64,000 nucleotides of DNA from assembly GCA_001692895.1 (NCBI GenBank), contig KV748178.1, forward strand, positions 4,140,536 to 4,204,535. The letters run 5' to 3'. Under the pieces are notes generated by a model. It made no database searches. It had not been told where the DNA came from and worked only from the letters and a program-made list of their open reading frames with translations. Source of the stretch: Cenococcum geophilum 1.58. Its lineage: Eukaryota; Ascomycota; Dothideomycetes; Gloniales; Gloniaceae. Numbering within the stretch: position 1 is the first letter of the stretch; each line of letters opens with the position of its first letter. Below are positions 52,080 to 64,000 of this stretch, piece by piece. The position numbers were made by a program, and so were the translations under genes.

Positions 52080-55000
52080 CCCTAGCCAATTAACCTCCGC
52101 CCTAGAGCAATCGCGACCTACGCGCGCCTTTACTAAAACCAACACGTCCCTAGCACAGTTCTAGAACAATCCTTAGTTTTTACCTAGCGCCTAAATAGGC
52201 AACACTAATGACGCCAAAATGGCCAAAACCTAAAACCCCTGCAATATTTTTATAGACCTCTTTATAGAGATATACCCCAATATTGCATAGATAATCCGCC
52301 GCTTACTACTATACCCTAAAACCTTTAAGCCTAATAAAGCTTACCTTACCCTTATTAACTATACCAACGAGTTCCTTAATAATATTAAAGTAGGACTATA
52401 GTATATATATAACACAAACACCGCCAATAAGAAAGCCAATAAAAACCTTAGTACCCTTATCGCTTCCTAGATAGGAACTATTAACTCCTAGGTAAAGACT
52501 ATTACCATTTTAAAACAATTAACCCTTATAATAATAGTAGTAACCTAGCAAAAAAAACGGAGATCTAAAGACCCGCTAATATTTAGTAGAAAAGGTACCC
52601 CGCTAGAACGATAAGCTAATTTTAAGACCTAGCATATTAAGATTAAGGGAGTCTTTAACCAGAACTAGGACTACTTTAACATAGTTTAGTCCCAGATCCT
52701 TTATATCTTAGATATGCTAGAGGATAAGGCCTATAAGTTTATTAAGTAGGGCCTAGAGCTAATATATAAGAACCCGAGTAACACGTTTACGTAAAAATAG
52801 CCTGCTAAGGAAGATATACTTAAAGACCTTACTGCCTACTACGAGGTCCTTAATATAACCTAAGTCGCAAAGAATAAGCTTAACTATTTCCCTTAGGGCG
52901 AGCGTAATTACTAATCCTAGAAGGGAGAGCTTAATAAGCTAATAGTCTATACTAAGAAGACAGATAAATAGAAGGTAGACCTACTCTAAAAGTTCATCTC
53001 TCTAAAGATAGAAGAGCTAGTACTTGGACTTGCCTATAAAATTAATAATAGTAACTATATAGGTTAGAGTAAGCAGATAGATATATTTGCTAAGAACCTT
53101 ACAAACTATATATACTAAGCTAACCTTAAAAAGAACGCTAACTACCGCCTACCTGCCTAAGCCCCTACCCCTATATTAACCTTAACCCTAGCAGTAACTA
53201 GAGAACTTATAGACCTTAATAAAATCTTAGATACGGAGTGTAAGCGCCGTATTAATAATAGATTATACCTTACCTATAGCCTACCTAGCCACTAAAAAGA
53301 TGCTTATAACCCCACCAAAATAGTAAACCTAGTCCTAATACTACCCTATTAAATAACACAAACTAATAACCGCGGACGCGGCGACTGTAGAGTCTATTAT
53401 AAACGCGGTAACCGCGAAGCCTATTATAGCCGCGGCGGACAACCCCCCCCACTTTAACCCTATAACTTAGTTACTCTAAACCATGCCCTATATGGGAGCC
53501 TAACCCGTTAATAACGCCCAATATTAGCGACTTCGCGCTAGCGAGTATAAACACGGCCACGTTATTAGCGAGGTATTATCTTCTTATACCCTAACTAAAA
53601 TTAAAACTGACACCACCAGCTAGACGGACACTAGACTACCCCGCTAAGACAGCCTTATACCCTAGTCGTTAAAAGGTAAACCCTTAAACTAAGTTACGTT
53701 TAAGGGTCTAAACCATATAAGGAGGAAGACGAGAAGATTAGGTCCCTATTACTAGATTAATTAGTCCTTTCTATTAGTAAACTACTACTTAATCTTANAT
53801 TAGNAAATAGTAATAAGAAATTAATCCTTATTTAAACCTAACTCTCCTTATTATATAACCTATACCCCTAAGTTTATATTAATATAGTAAGCCTAGTAGA
53901 CTCTAGTAGTACTATAATGGCATTTACCGACGTAGAGTCTATTATAAGAAAGTATAACGTTATAACTAAGAAGCTGCTAGCACCTAGGCCACTGCGCCTT
54001 ATAAATAGTATCCTAACTTCACTTATTACGGACTACTTTACCGCCTAAATATTAATCGGCCTCTATACTAAAGCCATACTCTTTTTTATTACTAAACTCT
54101 CGCCTACTACCCTAATTATCCTAGGTATACCCTAGCTTTAAAAGCATAAGCCCCGTCCCAGCTTTAGGAAACTTAAAATCCGCTTTAACTTAGACTACTA
54201 CTCTAGGCACTACCTCCTATAGAGGATAACCAACGTTAGCAGGGACGCCCTATATAAATACTTAGCACTACTAAGCCTAGTGCCTAGGACTATATATAAA
54301 GCCCTAATAGTAAAAAACGTTCCTAATAAAGGGGAGCCTATATAGCTATAAAGAAATAAGATAGTAGAAGACTGGACTACCCTAGTACTTAAGACTAAAA
54401 CAATAGGCCAGCCAGCCCTGCTGAGACTAAGGAAAAAGGTCTGCTTTATGCCGCCACTACTAAGAATCTAACCCCAACCTAGGCACTATTTAAACCCCAG
54501 CCACCTAGCCCAACACCTAAAACTAAGCTATATACTATATACGCACACTATAGCTTATATTATAGTAAGGACTAGCTATAGAACTACTAAAACCTAAATA
54601 ATAGAAACCGCGCCACTATAACGCCTAACCTTATACCCGTTTCCCGCGCGTACCGTATAGGGCTACTGCCTCGTTTCTGCCCCCCTAGGCTAACTAAGCT
54701 GTACTAGCCTAGTTATAGCATTAGAGAACTAGACACGCCCTAACCTAGATAATATTAAATATACTTATACTATTAATTATACCTAGTTCTATAAATAAAA
54801 AGACATAAAGATAATAAGGATCTATATAGCAGAGCTAGTAGAACTAGTTAAATAAGATAAGCACTAACAGCTACTTAAAGAGCTACCTATAGGCCTAATA
54901 GAAGTACCGAACCTATTAAAAAGGTCTTTCCACTAGCTAGTGGAAGGCGACTATATAATAAAGAAAGCCTATAAAGTGCTCCCCCCCTATTTCTATAACT

Positions 55001-56885
55001 TCCTTAAAATAAATCTAAAAACTAAACCTAAGCTTTTATGTCGGAAGATAGTCAACACTAATGTTAAAAAATTCCTAAAAGGTAAACCAGGATTAACCTA
55101 CGAAGACACTCTACAACGCCTACTAAAGGAGTTTAGTTAATATATTAAGCACTTCCTCCCTAAAAATATAGATAAGCTGCCCCCTTACTAACTATAGGAC
55201 CATAAAATCGAGATTACCCCCAAAAACTAGGCCCCGTACTATAAAAATAGACCACTCTTACCTACTAAACTTAGGTATGTAAAGAAGTGGATTAATAAGA
55301 TACTAGATAAGGGTTTTATCCGTAAATCGACTTTACTAGCTACCGCACTACTCCTCCTCACTGCTAAGCCTGGCGGTGGTGTGTAAATCTACTATAACTA
55401 CTAAGGCCTAAACACAGTTACTATTAAAAATTAATACCTACTACTACTAATCCGCGAGACACTTAACGCACTTTATAGTGCTAAGTACTTTACTAAATTT
55501 AATATAATTGCTGCGTTTAACTAGATCCGGATTATAGAGGGCCATAAATAGCTTATAGCATTTATTACCCAGTTCGGACTTTATAAGATGCTAATTACAC
55601 TATTCGGCCTCTATAACGCACCCGCTACGTTTTAAAACTATATTAACTATATTTTATATAACGCCCTTAACAACTACTACACTACCTACCTTAATAACGT
55701 CCTTATCTTTTTTAAAACACGCGCTAAGTATACTAAGCACGTAAATAAAGTCATCTAAAGACTCGGCAATGCTGGACTTTAGATTAATATTAATAAGTCT
55801 AAGTTCTACTCTACTAAAACAAAATACCTTAGCTTAATTATCTTAACTAATAGCATAACTATAAACCCTAAGAAGGTACAGGCCTTATAGAAATAGAAGG
55901 ACCTAATATTAATTAAAGAACTATAATAATTTCTCGGCTTTATAAACTTCTACTAATAATTTATCTAAGGCTATTTTGCTATCGCTACACCTATAATAAA
56001 ACTCCTAAAGAAGGATATTAGATAGCTATAGGGACTAAAATAAGCTAAATCATTTAAGGCCCTTAAGGGAGCCTTTACTTTAGCACCAGTACTAGCATAC
56101 TATAACTATATAAAGAAAACAGTAGTAAAGATAGACGTATTGAATTAGGCTTCTAGCGGAGTTCTTTTCCAGTATAATAATAACGGAAAATTAAAACTAG
56201 TTGCATTCTTCTCCGCAAAGCACTCTACGCTAGAGTATAACTATAAAATCTATAATAAAGAACTCTTAGCTATTATTAAGGCTTTAAAGAAATAGTATCC
56301 TAAACTATAAGGGACTAAGGAGCCGTTTAAAATTATTACCAACTATAAGAACTACTAAGCAGCTAAACTAGCGCCAAGTCTAGTAGGCAGAGTTCCTTTT
56401 ATAGTTTAACTTTATAATTATATACAGACCTAGCAGTAAAGCTATGCTCCCTAATACCCTAAGCCGGCTACTAGAAATAAGGCCTAAGAATATTAATAAT
56501 AAACGCCTCCGCTACTAAGCCCAAGTCATTATACCGCCCTAAAAAGTTAACCCTATAATCTTAAAAGAATTACTATATAAGTCCCGTAACTCTAATAACG
56601 TAAAGTTTATAGCCGCTCTAGACCCTAAAATAGCTAAAAAGTTACTAAAAGAGTTAATTTGGTTAGAATACTAGGAAAACAAACTTATAAGAGATATAGT
56701 AGCAGCTCTGCGTAACTAGAAAGCTCGCTATTAGCTAAAGAAGATTAGAAAATTACTCTATTATAATAAGTTAGAATATAGTATTATTAACGGACAGATC
56801 TACTTCCGCTAACGTCTCTTTATCCCTAACGCCCTAGACCTCTACCTAGAAGTTATCTATTACTCTTATAGCAGCGGCCCCGCTA
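52080..56885 (+). pseudogene. Outer Gypsy element gag-pol, 5' part, RIPped
   Basis: Degenerate gag (to about 53450), with a basic region near 53370-53440 where the zinc knuckle would be; aspartic protease (INIVSLVDSSSTIMAF, from 'LVDSGST', about 53875); RT (LDKGFIRKSTLLATALLLLTAKPGGGV, ALYSAKYFTKFNIIAAFN.IRI, FGLYNAPATF, YLNNVLIFF with YLDD turned to YLNN, 55300-55720); and RNase H ([15 protein letters not shown]...[14 protein letters not shown], 56130-56300). The order PR-RT-RH, with integrase after the interruption, is Gypsy. Interrupted at 56886-56890 by a second Gypsy. Ambiguous bases at 53798 and 53805. Confidence 0.75.
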
Positions 56886-56890
56886 GTTAC
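56886..56890. repeat. Target-site duplication GTTAC, left
   Basis: GTTAC immediately left of the inner Gypsy LTR; repeated at 63081-63085. Confidence 0.8.
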
Positions 56891-57101
56891 TATTACGGCT
56901 TAAACAAATGCCTCTGAACTAAAGCTTGAACGAATGCTGTATTACTAAGATACTAAGCTAAAGAGAAGGAAAAGGGGTCGCTAGGACTAATGTAAACAAA
57001 TATATAGGGTGAGCCGCTAAGGCGCTAGCTTTAGGCGGGCTAATCGCAGGTCGGCAGAATATGGCAGAATTTGGCAGGTAATGTGCGATAGCGCCGTTAC
57101 A
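56891..57101 (-). repeat. 3' LTR of the inner Gypsy
   Basis: 211 bp; differs from 62870-63080 at 13 positions, all transitions, mostly CA versus TA. Contains the tandem word GGCAGAATATGGCAGAAT. Confidence 0.9.
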
Positions 57102-60100
57102 TTACCCCCCTCTTTGAAAGAAAGCCTGCCCTTAGGCTTAGTTAGAAAAAATAGGGTAGCACTAGGCTTATAAACGTAGGATTATAAAAATATAAGATGA
57201 GAAGATAAAAGGGGATATAAGTCCGTCCTAACTAAGTACAAAGGGCAATTATGGGCTAAGTAGAAGCACTAGGCCAGAAAAAGTAGCCGTTAAAAGTCTT
57301 AGCACGGATCTGACCAATCAGATAACTTCAACCGGCGGTTAAAGTTCCTGGACATTTGAAATTTTATGGTACTGGCAGAAAACGGCAGAATATGGCAGAA
57401 TTTGGCAGACAGCTATATTAGGGCTTTGGGGCGTTTTTGTCCCTATATTCTTCCGGTAACTTATCGTCTTTATTATACTAGCATTCCATCCATTTATCTA
57501 GGTACTTTGGGGGTCCAGGCGCATTAGGGTATTAGTTATGGAATTCTTTAAGCTTCTAGGGGCAGCCTATAAAGTTCTATGTAGGGTACCAGGTTGGGTT
57601 AGGATTATAGCCCTTCTATTGGACACGGTATTTTAGCGCTCCCTATACTATCTTACAGGCCAGTATTTTATTAACCTCCTATTTATTGTTACCGTTTACT
57701 TAAACTGGTAGGGGAGGCTCGTTCTTTTGTCTAGGTAATAGGTTGTTTATAGCTTTCCGTAACTTATCTGGCGAGAAGATAGGGTGAACCCTAATTAAGT
57801 CTGGGAGCTTTATCTTATACGAGTTGCCTATCTTCTTAAGAACCTTATATAGTCCTGCCATCTGGTAGTCCAGCTTACGGCTAGGTCATTCGGTCCTCTA
57901 ATTTCTTATTATAACCTAGACTATATCGCCAGGGGTAAAATCGGGCTCTTAACGGTATTTGTTCGCCTACTGTTCTATCAACCTCTAAGCTTTTTCTAGG
58001 TTCTCGCGGGCTACCGTCTAAGCCTCCTTCAATCGTTTGGCGTACTGTTAGGCCTTAGCATAGGATAGCTTCTCTTATACAGTCTAGGGTTCTTCTAGCC
58101 TTTTTTAGTTAAAGCTTGTGCGGGGTAAGTATCCTATTTCTAGCTAAATTGGGGCAAACCCTGTGGAGTCGTGGGGTAGGGTTACTTGCGCGTAGTCTAT
58201 TAAGGGTAGTAGTTTAGACCAGTTGTCCTAGAAATAGTTAATGAAGGGCCTAAGCCTCTAGTTTAGGTACTAATTTACGATCTCTATCTAACTGTCTGTC
58301 TGGGGGTAATAAGCTGTAGAAAGCTTTAGCTTAATGCCTAGGATCTAGGTAAACTTATTCTAGAAGGCTAATATAAACTGCGGCCCGTAATTAGATATAA
58401 TAGTATCTAGTGGTCTATAGATTTGGTAGACGTAATAGATATATAGCTAGGCTGCCTTTTTAGTATTAATGTTCTTGTAATATAGAATTGAGAACGGGCG
58501 TTTACTAAAGCGGTTAACTATAACTATAACTATATCGTATCCGTTACGGTCCTTAGGTAGTTTATGGAAGTCTATAGAGATATGCTGCTAAGGGCGCTCT
58601 GGTATTAGGAGTGGCTTAAGTAGTCCTAGGGTCTTATCCTGTGGGATTATAGCTCTTTAGCAGTCTTCGCAGTTCCGTATATATTAATTAATATCCGTAA
58701 CTATTTTTGGCTAGTAGTAGCGGCAGTTAATAATTTTACGGGTCTTATTCTTGCTAGGGTGTGCTATAGAGACTTAGTAATAAGCTTCGCGGATTAGTTT
58801 GGTCCATAGATTGTTAATATTAGGGACTATAAGCCGCTTCTAGTATAGGAGTAATTCTTCCTCCGTCTTAAAATCGGGGTCTCCTTTTACGGCTTATTCG
58901 CGGAGGGCCCTTAGGGCATTAGCCGTGCGGTTTATAGTTAGGAGGCGGTTAATTAGCCCTATTAGCTTATCTAAGGACTCCTTTATTAGTGCTAGCTCGT
59001 TTTGCTAGGAGTCTAGCTCCTTAAGGATCTGTGGGTTGAGCTGTTCTAGATAGAGGAGGGCGCGCGTCCGATATTGGGTCTTTAGCTTATCCTAGGGTCC
59101 TACGTCTTGTTCTCTTTAGGTTAGGGCATTAGCCTTAGAGTTTTACTTGCTAGAATAATATATAATCGTAAAGAAGAATTAGGAGAGTATTTCAGCCTAC
59201 TAGGCTTGTTACCCTATAAGCTGCTTTATAGTTATAAAGTACTTTAGGGCTTTATAATCTGTATATATCTTAATCTGGGAGTTTGTACCTTTGAGCTCTA
59301 CGCGCCATTAGGAGAGTAATTAAATAATAGCTAGTATTTCTTTGTTGTATACTTTATAGTTATACTTAGCCGGGTCTATTGTTTTTAAGAAGAAAGCTAT
59401 AGGGTACTATTCGCCGTCTAGATATAACTGTAATAGGATTCCCGCTACGACCCTATTAGAGGCGTCTGTTTCTAGCATTGATTTAAGGTCTAGGTTATAG
59501 TGATGAAGGATTAGGGAAGAGATAAGCCGATCCTTTACCTTTTTGAAGGCCTCTATGCAGCTATTATTAAAGATAAAAGGCGTGTCCTTCCTGGTTAGTT
59601 GTATGAGAGGTTTTACTACAATTCCGTAGTTATAGATGAACCGGCGGTAGAAATTATAAAAACTAAGGAAGGACTGGATTCCTTTTACTGTATAAGGGGG
59701 CTTTTAGTTATGGATTGCCTCTACCTTCTTAGGGTCGACCTTAATTCCTTCTATAGTTATAATAAACCCGAGGTATTTTGTACGTTTTACCCTAAACTTG
59801 CATTTCTTGATATTAACTTATAAGCCTGCGTTCCGTAGTCTCTCTAGGACCTTCTTAATATGAACTTAATGCTTAAGTTCGTCGTCTAAGTATATAAGAA
59901 TGTTGTTTAGGTATGCCGTGCAGAATTCGTTGAGGTAATTAAAAAGAACGTTATTTATATACCTTTAGTACGTAGCTAGTCCGTTTGTTAGTCTAAAAGG
60001 AAGAACTTTGTATTTATAGGAACTATAGCGGGTATGGAACGTTGTTAAATCTTTAGATATAGGGTCTATCCTAATTTGGTGGAAAGCTTGGCGGATATTA

Positions 60101-60342
60101 AGTTTGGTAAAGATTTTTGCCTAGCTTAGACGTATAAGGGTCTTGTTAATTAAAGGAATAGGATACCGGTCCTTTTAAGTAATAGCGTTTAGCTTCTAAT
60201 AGTTGATATAAAAATAAAGGCCTCTATTAGGCTTTTTTACGAATAGGATAGGGGAAGCAAAAGGGGCTTAACTTGGCTCGATAAACCCTTTATCTAGGTT
60301 GTTAATTAAGTACTGCTTTATTGCTTTTAGCTTATCTGTTAA

Positions 60343-60612
60343 TTAATGGTAGAGGGGGCTATAGCCTAGCGAGTTATGGGCCTTTAATTGAATCTTGTGA
60401 TTATATGTCTGGTGGGGGGGTAACTTATTTAAGGCCGCCTTTGAGAATACATCCTTGTAGCCTATATAAATGGTAGGAAGGAGGCGTTTAACTAGTTCCT
60501 TGTTGGTTTCCTTATCTGGCCTTTCCTCTCTATTATTAATAATTCGGTTAATTTTATATAGGCTCGTTATAAAGACTTTATTATCCTTCCGGTATATATT
60601 AAAGTAAAACAC
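60343..60612 (-). pseudogene. Open remnant of inner Gypsy pol (protease-RT linker)
   Basis: Longest open piece of the inner polyprotein, 89 codons: ELVKRLLPTIYIGYKDVFSK, LPPHQTYNHKIQL and NSLGYSPLYH, the conserved run just before RT in ascomycete Gypsy elements ('Y.DVFSK..A..LPPHR.YDHKI.L...LGYSPLY'). Confidence 0.8.
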
Positions 60613-62869
60613 TATAGCGCTAATTGCGGCGATGTCTACGGTAGGGGGGTTAACTGATAATAGGGGCGTATATGACTTTAGGGACTTCTGGGGTACTGGC
60701 GTTATTATTACTTCTTTTAGCTCCTGTTGTATCTTTTAGAGGTTATCCCTTATATCCTATTGATACGTTCTTTTCTATAACGATTAGATCTGTGCGATTT
60801 GGACGTTATCTATGTTATTATCTGTCCCGCTTCTATATATAGAGTCCTTTTTAAATATAGCGCTTTGGGAGAGTATCTTTATTAGTACAGAGTTCTTTCT
60901 AGCTTTGCGGCGGGCGTCCTCTTAGGTAAAGGCTAGGTCACGGGCCCGGATATCCTACTGGTAGGTAGGGTCAGCCCTTGCGGCTAGTGTCTTATGGTTG
61001 GTTTAGATCTCCCTAATAAAGGAGGGCAACCTTAGTCTATTCTCCGGCTAGATAAACCGTCTTTTTTGCATGTTTAACTAAATATTAAAATAGGACATCC
61101 ATTTTCGTCTGAGGATTATATTATAGGACCCTAGGTCTAGGATGCAAAAGGGGATACCGTATTGGCGTTGTCTGTTAAGAGCGATATACAACTTTAAGAC
61201 GTGGGTAACGGGCCGACCGGCTTGGCTGTTGTAGCCCTTTACCTAGATAGGCTTCTCTAGTTGGATGGCTTCTGTATTTAGAAACTTGGCAATATTATTT
61301 ATATAGGCAGTATTTATAAAGGCGAAGCCATTTATTCTAGTGTTAATAAGGGCGGTTGTATTAACTCTATATCTATTTTAAGATACTATATATAGAACTA
61401 TAAAATACTTTCTACCTATTAACTAACTAAGATTAATCTCTTTAAGATTAATAGGGTACCCTAGGGGGGAGTCTTTCCCTAGGGTTCTTCTTTTCCTGAC
61501 TTATTGGACGTTTCTCCTTCCTCTATCTCCTTAATATTGCCTATATTCTTTAGCTCCGGGTAGGATAAGATAAAGTAACCTTGCTTATTATAGTTGAAGT
61601 ACATAGCTAAGGCAGGGTTAATTAGAGTATTACGGCGAATACTAGTTAATGGCGTGGTATATAGCTGGTTGGGTAAGGCTTGCTAGTGCGTAGTTGTAAC
61701 TGCCTTTAGTATAAGAGTAGTTGTAACTTATCTTCCTGCTCTAGCTCCTACAGGTATAGCTAGCGAGTTTTAATTATTATAGAGTCGCTTCTGCTAATTA
61801 GGGCGGGCGTTAATCCGCTTTAGTTCTAAGTCTAATAATAGGCAATAAGCTGCGAGTTTTTTATAGGTTGGTAGGTTATTTAAGGTTATAGCGATCTTTT
61901 CTTATAGCCGGATTATTAGTTTATTGTATAGGTCTAATCGGTAGTTCTTAAGGGGAACCTAGCCTTTTCCTATAAGGTATAGGAATTAAGTCTGGAATTT
62001 AGCAAAGGGTTAGTTTGGTTTTATTATTAGGTAATTATAATTATAATGGGCATCCCGTACTTTGTTCGGGTTAATATAGATAGCTACTAGGTGCCGTATT
62101 ATCTTATTAACAGATATAAATCGGATAGGGGAGTTGTCCTTAAACTTGGCTTAAAGGTGCCGTTAGGCGTCCCTAGTGGTTTAACCAAAGAGGTAGAGCA
62201 TTTTAGCTTCTTTAGAAAGGAAATGGTTATAGTTAACGCGGAGCTTTTCTTGTACTTAAATCCTCTAATTTTTAAAGGTAGGGTCTATCCCGTTAGATAG
62301 TGGTGGGGGGTTAGGGAGCTTAACGGACTTTAATTGCTTTATTATTATATCCGTACTCCCTAGTGTATTGTATTTAGTAGAGTGAATAGGTTAACTAGGG
62401 CTTTAAGAAGGGGAAGCTAGGCTATTTTATAGGGCTATAAGGCTTTTTAGGATCTCTTGTAGGGTCTCTTGTGTATTTCTTGCTTTAAGATAATTGGCTT
62501 CCTAGCTGGCTGCAAGGGCACAAATCTACTCGCGTATATCTATAATATTATTATTATCTTTAATTTCTAATCCCAATTAGATCTCAGGTTTCTCTCGGGT
62601 AGAGGCAGCTCTCTTAGATAAGCTTGCTTTAGGTGCTATCGTTAGCTTCCTAAGGTTTGTCGGTATTATACGCTTTAGTTTCAATTCCGGGGGTATAGGT
62701 CCAGTCCTATCTGGCTTATGAGGTGGAATATTATCTAGGCCTTCCTAGGCAATGTAGGGTTGTTTTGGTGTCTAAATATAGCGCGTTAATGCGTTGTTGT
62801 AGATGAAGTTTCTTTAGGGTGGGATATTATTGAGGCCTTCCCAGGCAAGGTAGGGAGAGCTTAGTATAA

Positions 62870-63080
62870 TATCATGGCTTAAATAAATGCCTCTGAACCG
62901 AAGCTTGAACGAATGCTGTATTACCAAGATACTAAGCTAAAGAGAAGGAAAAGGGGTCGCCAGGACCGATGTAAATAAATATGTAGGGTGAGCCGCCAAG
63001 GCGCTAGCTTTAGGCGGGCTAATCGCAGGTCGGCAGAATATGGCAGAATTTGGCAGGTAACGTGCGATAGCGCCGTTACA
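62870..63080 (-). repeat. 5' LTR of the inner Gypsy
   Basis: 211 bp, same length as the left LTR and ~94% identical. No standard tRNA-complementary primer site is evident next to it. Confidence 0.9.
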
Positions 63081-63085
63081 GTTAC
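63081..63085. repeat. Target-site duplication GTTAC, right
   Basis: GTTAC immediately right of the inner Gypsy, matching 56886-56890. Confidence 0.8.
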
Positions 63086-64000
63086 CCTAACTGGGTTAAA
63101 ACTTTTAACCTCTTAAACTAAATATACTAGTGGCTAGGAATCTCCTAGTTTACGGCTACCTTTATTAAAAACTGTGCCCTATACTTTCGCACTAAGACCC
63201 CCCGTTCTACCCCGCCTAGTTTTCTAAAGCTACTAAAATTACTTACCCGCCTATAGACCGATATCTTAATTAACTATATTATAACGCTGCTAGTATACTA
63301 ACGCCATGGCAAGGCATATAAATATATCCTTATTATTATAAACCGCCTAACTAAAATGCAATACCTTATTTTAGTAATAGAACTCTTAATAGAGGAGCTA
63401 GTTAATGGTTTTATTAACAACGTATATAAGCTCTATAGTATACTAAGCACAATTATCTCTAATTATAGCATATAATTTATTAGCAACTTCTAGCAACAAC
63501 TAAGTAAACGCCTTAAGATAACCTTATAACTAAGCTTAGCCTAATACCTAGAAACGGACGGCTAAACTAAAATTATTAACGCTGCTATAAATAAATACCT
63601 CCGTACTTTTGTTAGCTTTATATAGAACAACTAGGTTAACTACCTACCACTTACTAAGTTTATTACAAATAACTAAGTTAACAAGAGCACAGGTATCTCC
63701 CTATTTTTTACAAACTATGGCTTTAACCCTTACCTCGGAATTAAGCCTACTGGCCCCTACCTACTAACACTATTAGTATAAGTAAAAAAGGAGTTCTTCT
63801 GTATAAACTCTATAGCCAACCGCTTTAAGCGGATATTAATATAGCTTAAGGCCCTAGCCTAGATTTTACAGCAACGCTATAAAGATAATACTAATACCTA
63901 TAGGGACGAGAGCGCGTTATTCTATAAAGGTAATATAGTTATAGTTAGCTTAGAAAATATAAAGATAAACAGACTTAAAAAAAATAGGACAATAAATAGG
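63086..64000 (+). pseudogene. Outer Gypsy integrase, continuing past the window end
   Basis: Continuation of the outer element after the nested insertion: a degenerate linker, then HGKAYKYILIIINRLTKMQYLILV (integrase 'D.FS....Y.....', first Asp to Asn), ELLIEELVNGFINNVYKLY, NFWQQLSKRLKI, ETDG.TKIINAAINKYLR ('QTDGQTERVNQ..E.YLR') and TGISLFFTNYGFNPY. The same strand and order as 52.1-56.9 kb show it is the same element; its 3' LTR lies beyond 64000. Confidence 0.75.

Larger units (their letters stand above)
56891..63080 (-). mobile_element. Inner Gypsy LTR retrotransposon, 6190 bp, nested and reversed
   Basis: Bounded by two 211-bp LTRs (56891-57101 and 62870-63080) and a 5-bp duplication GTTAC. 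Read on the minus strand the LTR begins TGTAACGGCG. A polypurine tract (AAAGAGGGGGGTAA) lies directly inside the left (3') LTR. The minus strand carries degenerate gag (about 62800-61500), protease (about 61400-61000), a pre-RT segment with YKDVFSKAALNKLPPHQTYNHKIQL and LGYSPLYH (60343-60612), RT/RNase H (about 60350-59100) and integrase (about 58900-57800). Stops and D/E losses are RIP-type. Confidence 0.85.

Noticed and set aside
62091..62300. 69-codon plus-strand frame in the inner Gypsy
   Set aside because: Antisense shadow of the degenerate gag region on the minus strand.

Overview
The window is nuclear DNA from a filamentous ascomycete. It shows short spliceosomal introns (about 45-130 bp, GT...AG, with CTAAY/CTGAY-like branch sites), a fungal acetyl-CoA carboxylase and NudE. 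AT-rich blocks of transposon relics carry the C-to-T / G-to-A signature of repeat-induced point mutation (RIP): CAG/CAA codons became TAG/TAA and catalytic D/E/H/R codons became N/K/Y. Gene islands with balanced base composition alternate sharply with these blocks.

Layout. 1-2.83 kb: DIRS-type (tyrosine-recombinase) retroelement relic, followed by a tandem array and a pair of 157-bp direct repeats. 3.94-6.4 kb: 5'-truncated LINE relic. 7.09-7.67 kb: 12-bp minisatellite, then two 135-bp direct repeats. 9.43-15.33 kb: intact three-exon gene for a giant ankyrin protein (~1925 aa). 15.7-16.8 kb: broken cytochrome P450 (with a 57-bp triplication) abutting a broken amidohydrolase. 17.8-26.2 kb: a deleted derivative and then a ~7.5-kb copy of an unusual element with two convergent degenerate genes (DUF6589-like and RecQ-like helicase) between terminal inverted repeats that can fold into T-shaped hairpins. 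That copy carries a 1-kb secondary insertion, and the derivative carries a 161-bp MITE.

26.3-50.4 kb is the main gene island: an ABM-domain protein with a 21-bp microexon (+), a small unknown gene (-), acetyl-CoA carboxylase (-, five exons, 2284 aa), NudE (-, 604 aa), a frameshifted peroxisomal-type carrier (-), a secreted SRPBCC-like protein (+), a 1.17-kb TIR element built of microrepeats, an NmrA-like protein (-), a broken MCT-type MFS transporter (+) and a nitronate monooxygenase (-). From 50.7 kb to the end is a RIPped nest: a Gypsy element split by a second, oppositely oriented Gypsy with 211-bp LTRs and GTTAC target duplications.

No single pathway links the genes. ACC and NudE are housekeeping genes; the P450, amidohydrolase, MFS, ABM, NmrA and nitronate monooxygenase types are accessory or secondary-metabolism-like, and several are decaying at the edges of transposon blocks. 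The most interesting object is the DUF6589/RecQ element with T-shaped ends at 18.75-26.23 kb. Function and mobility there are inference, because both genes are dead in this copy.
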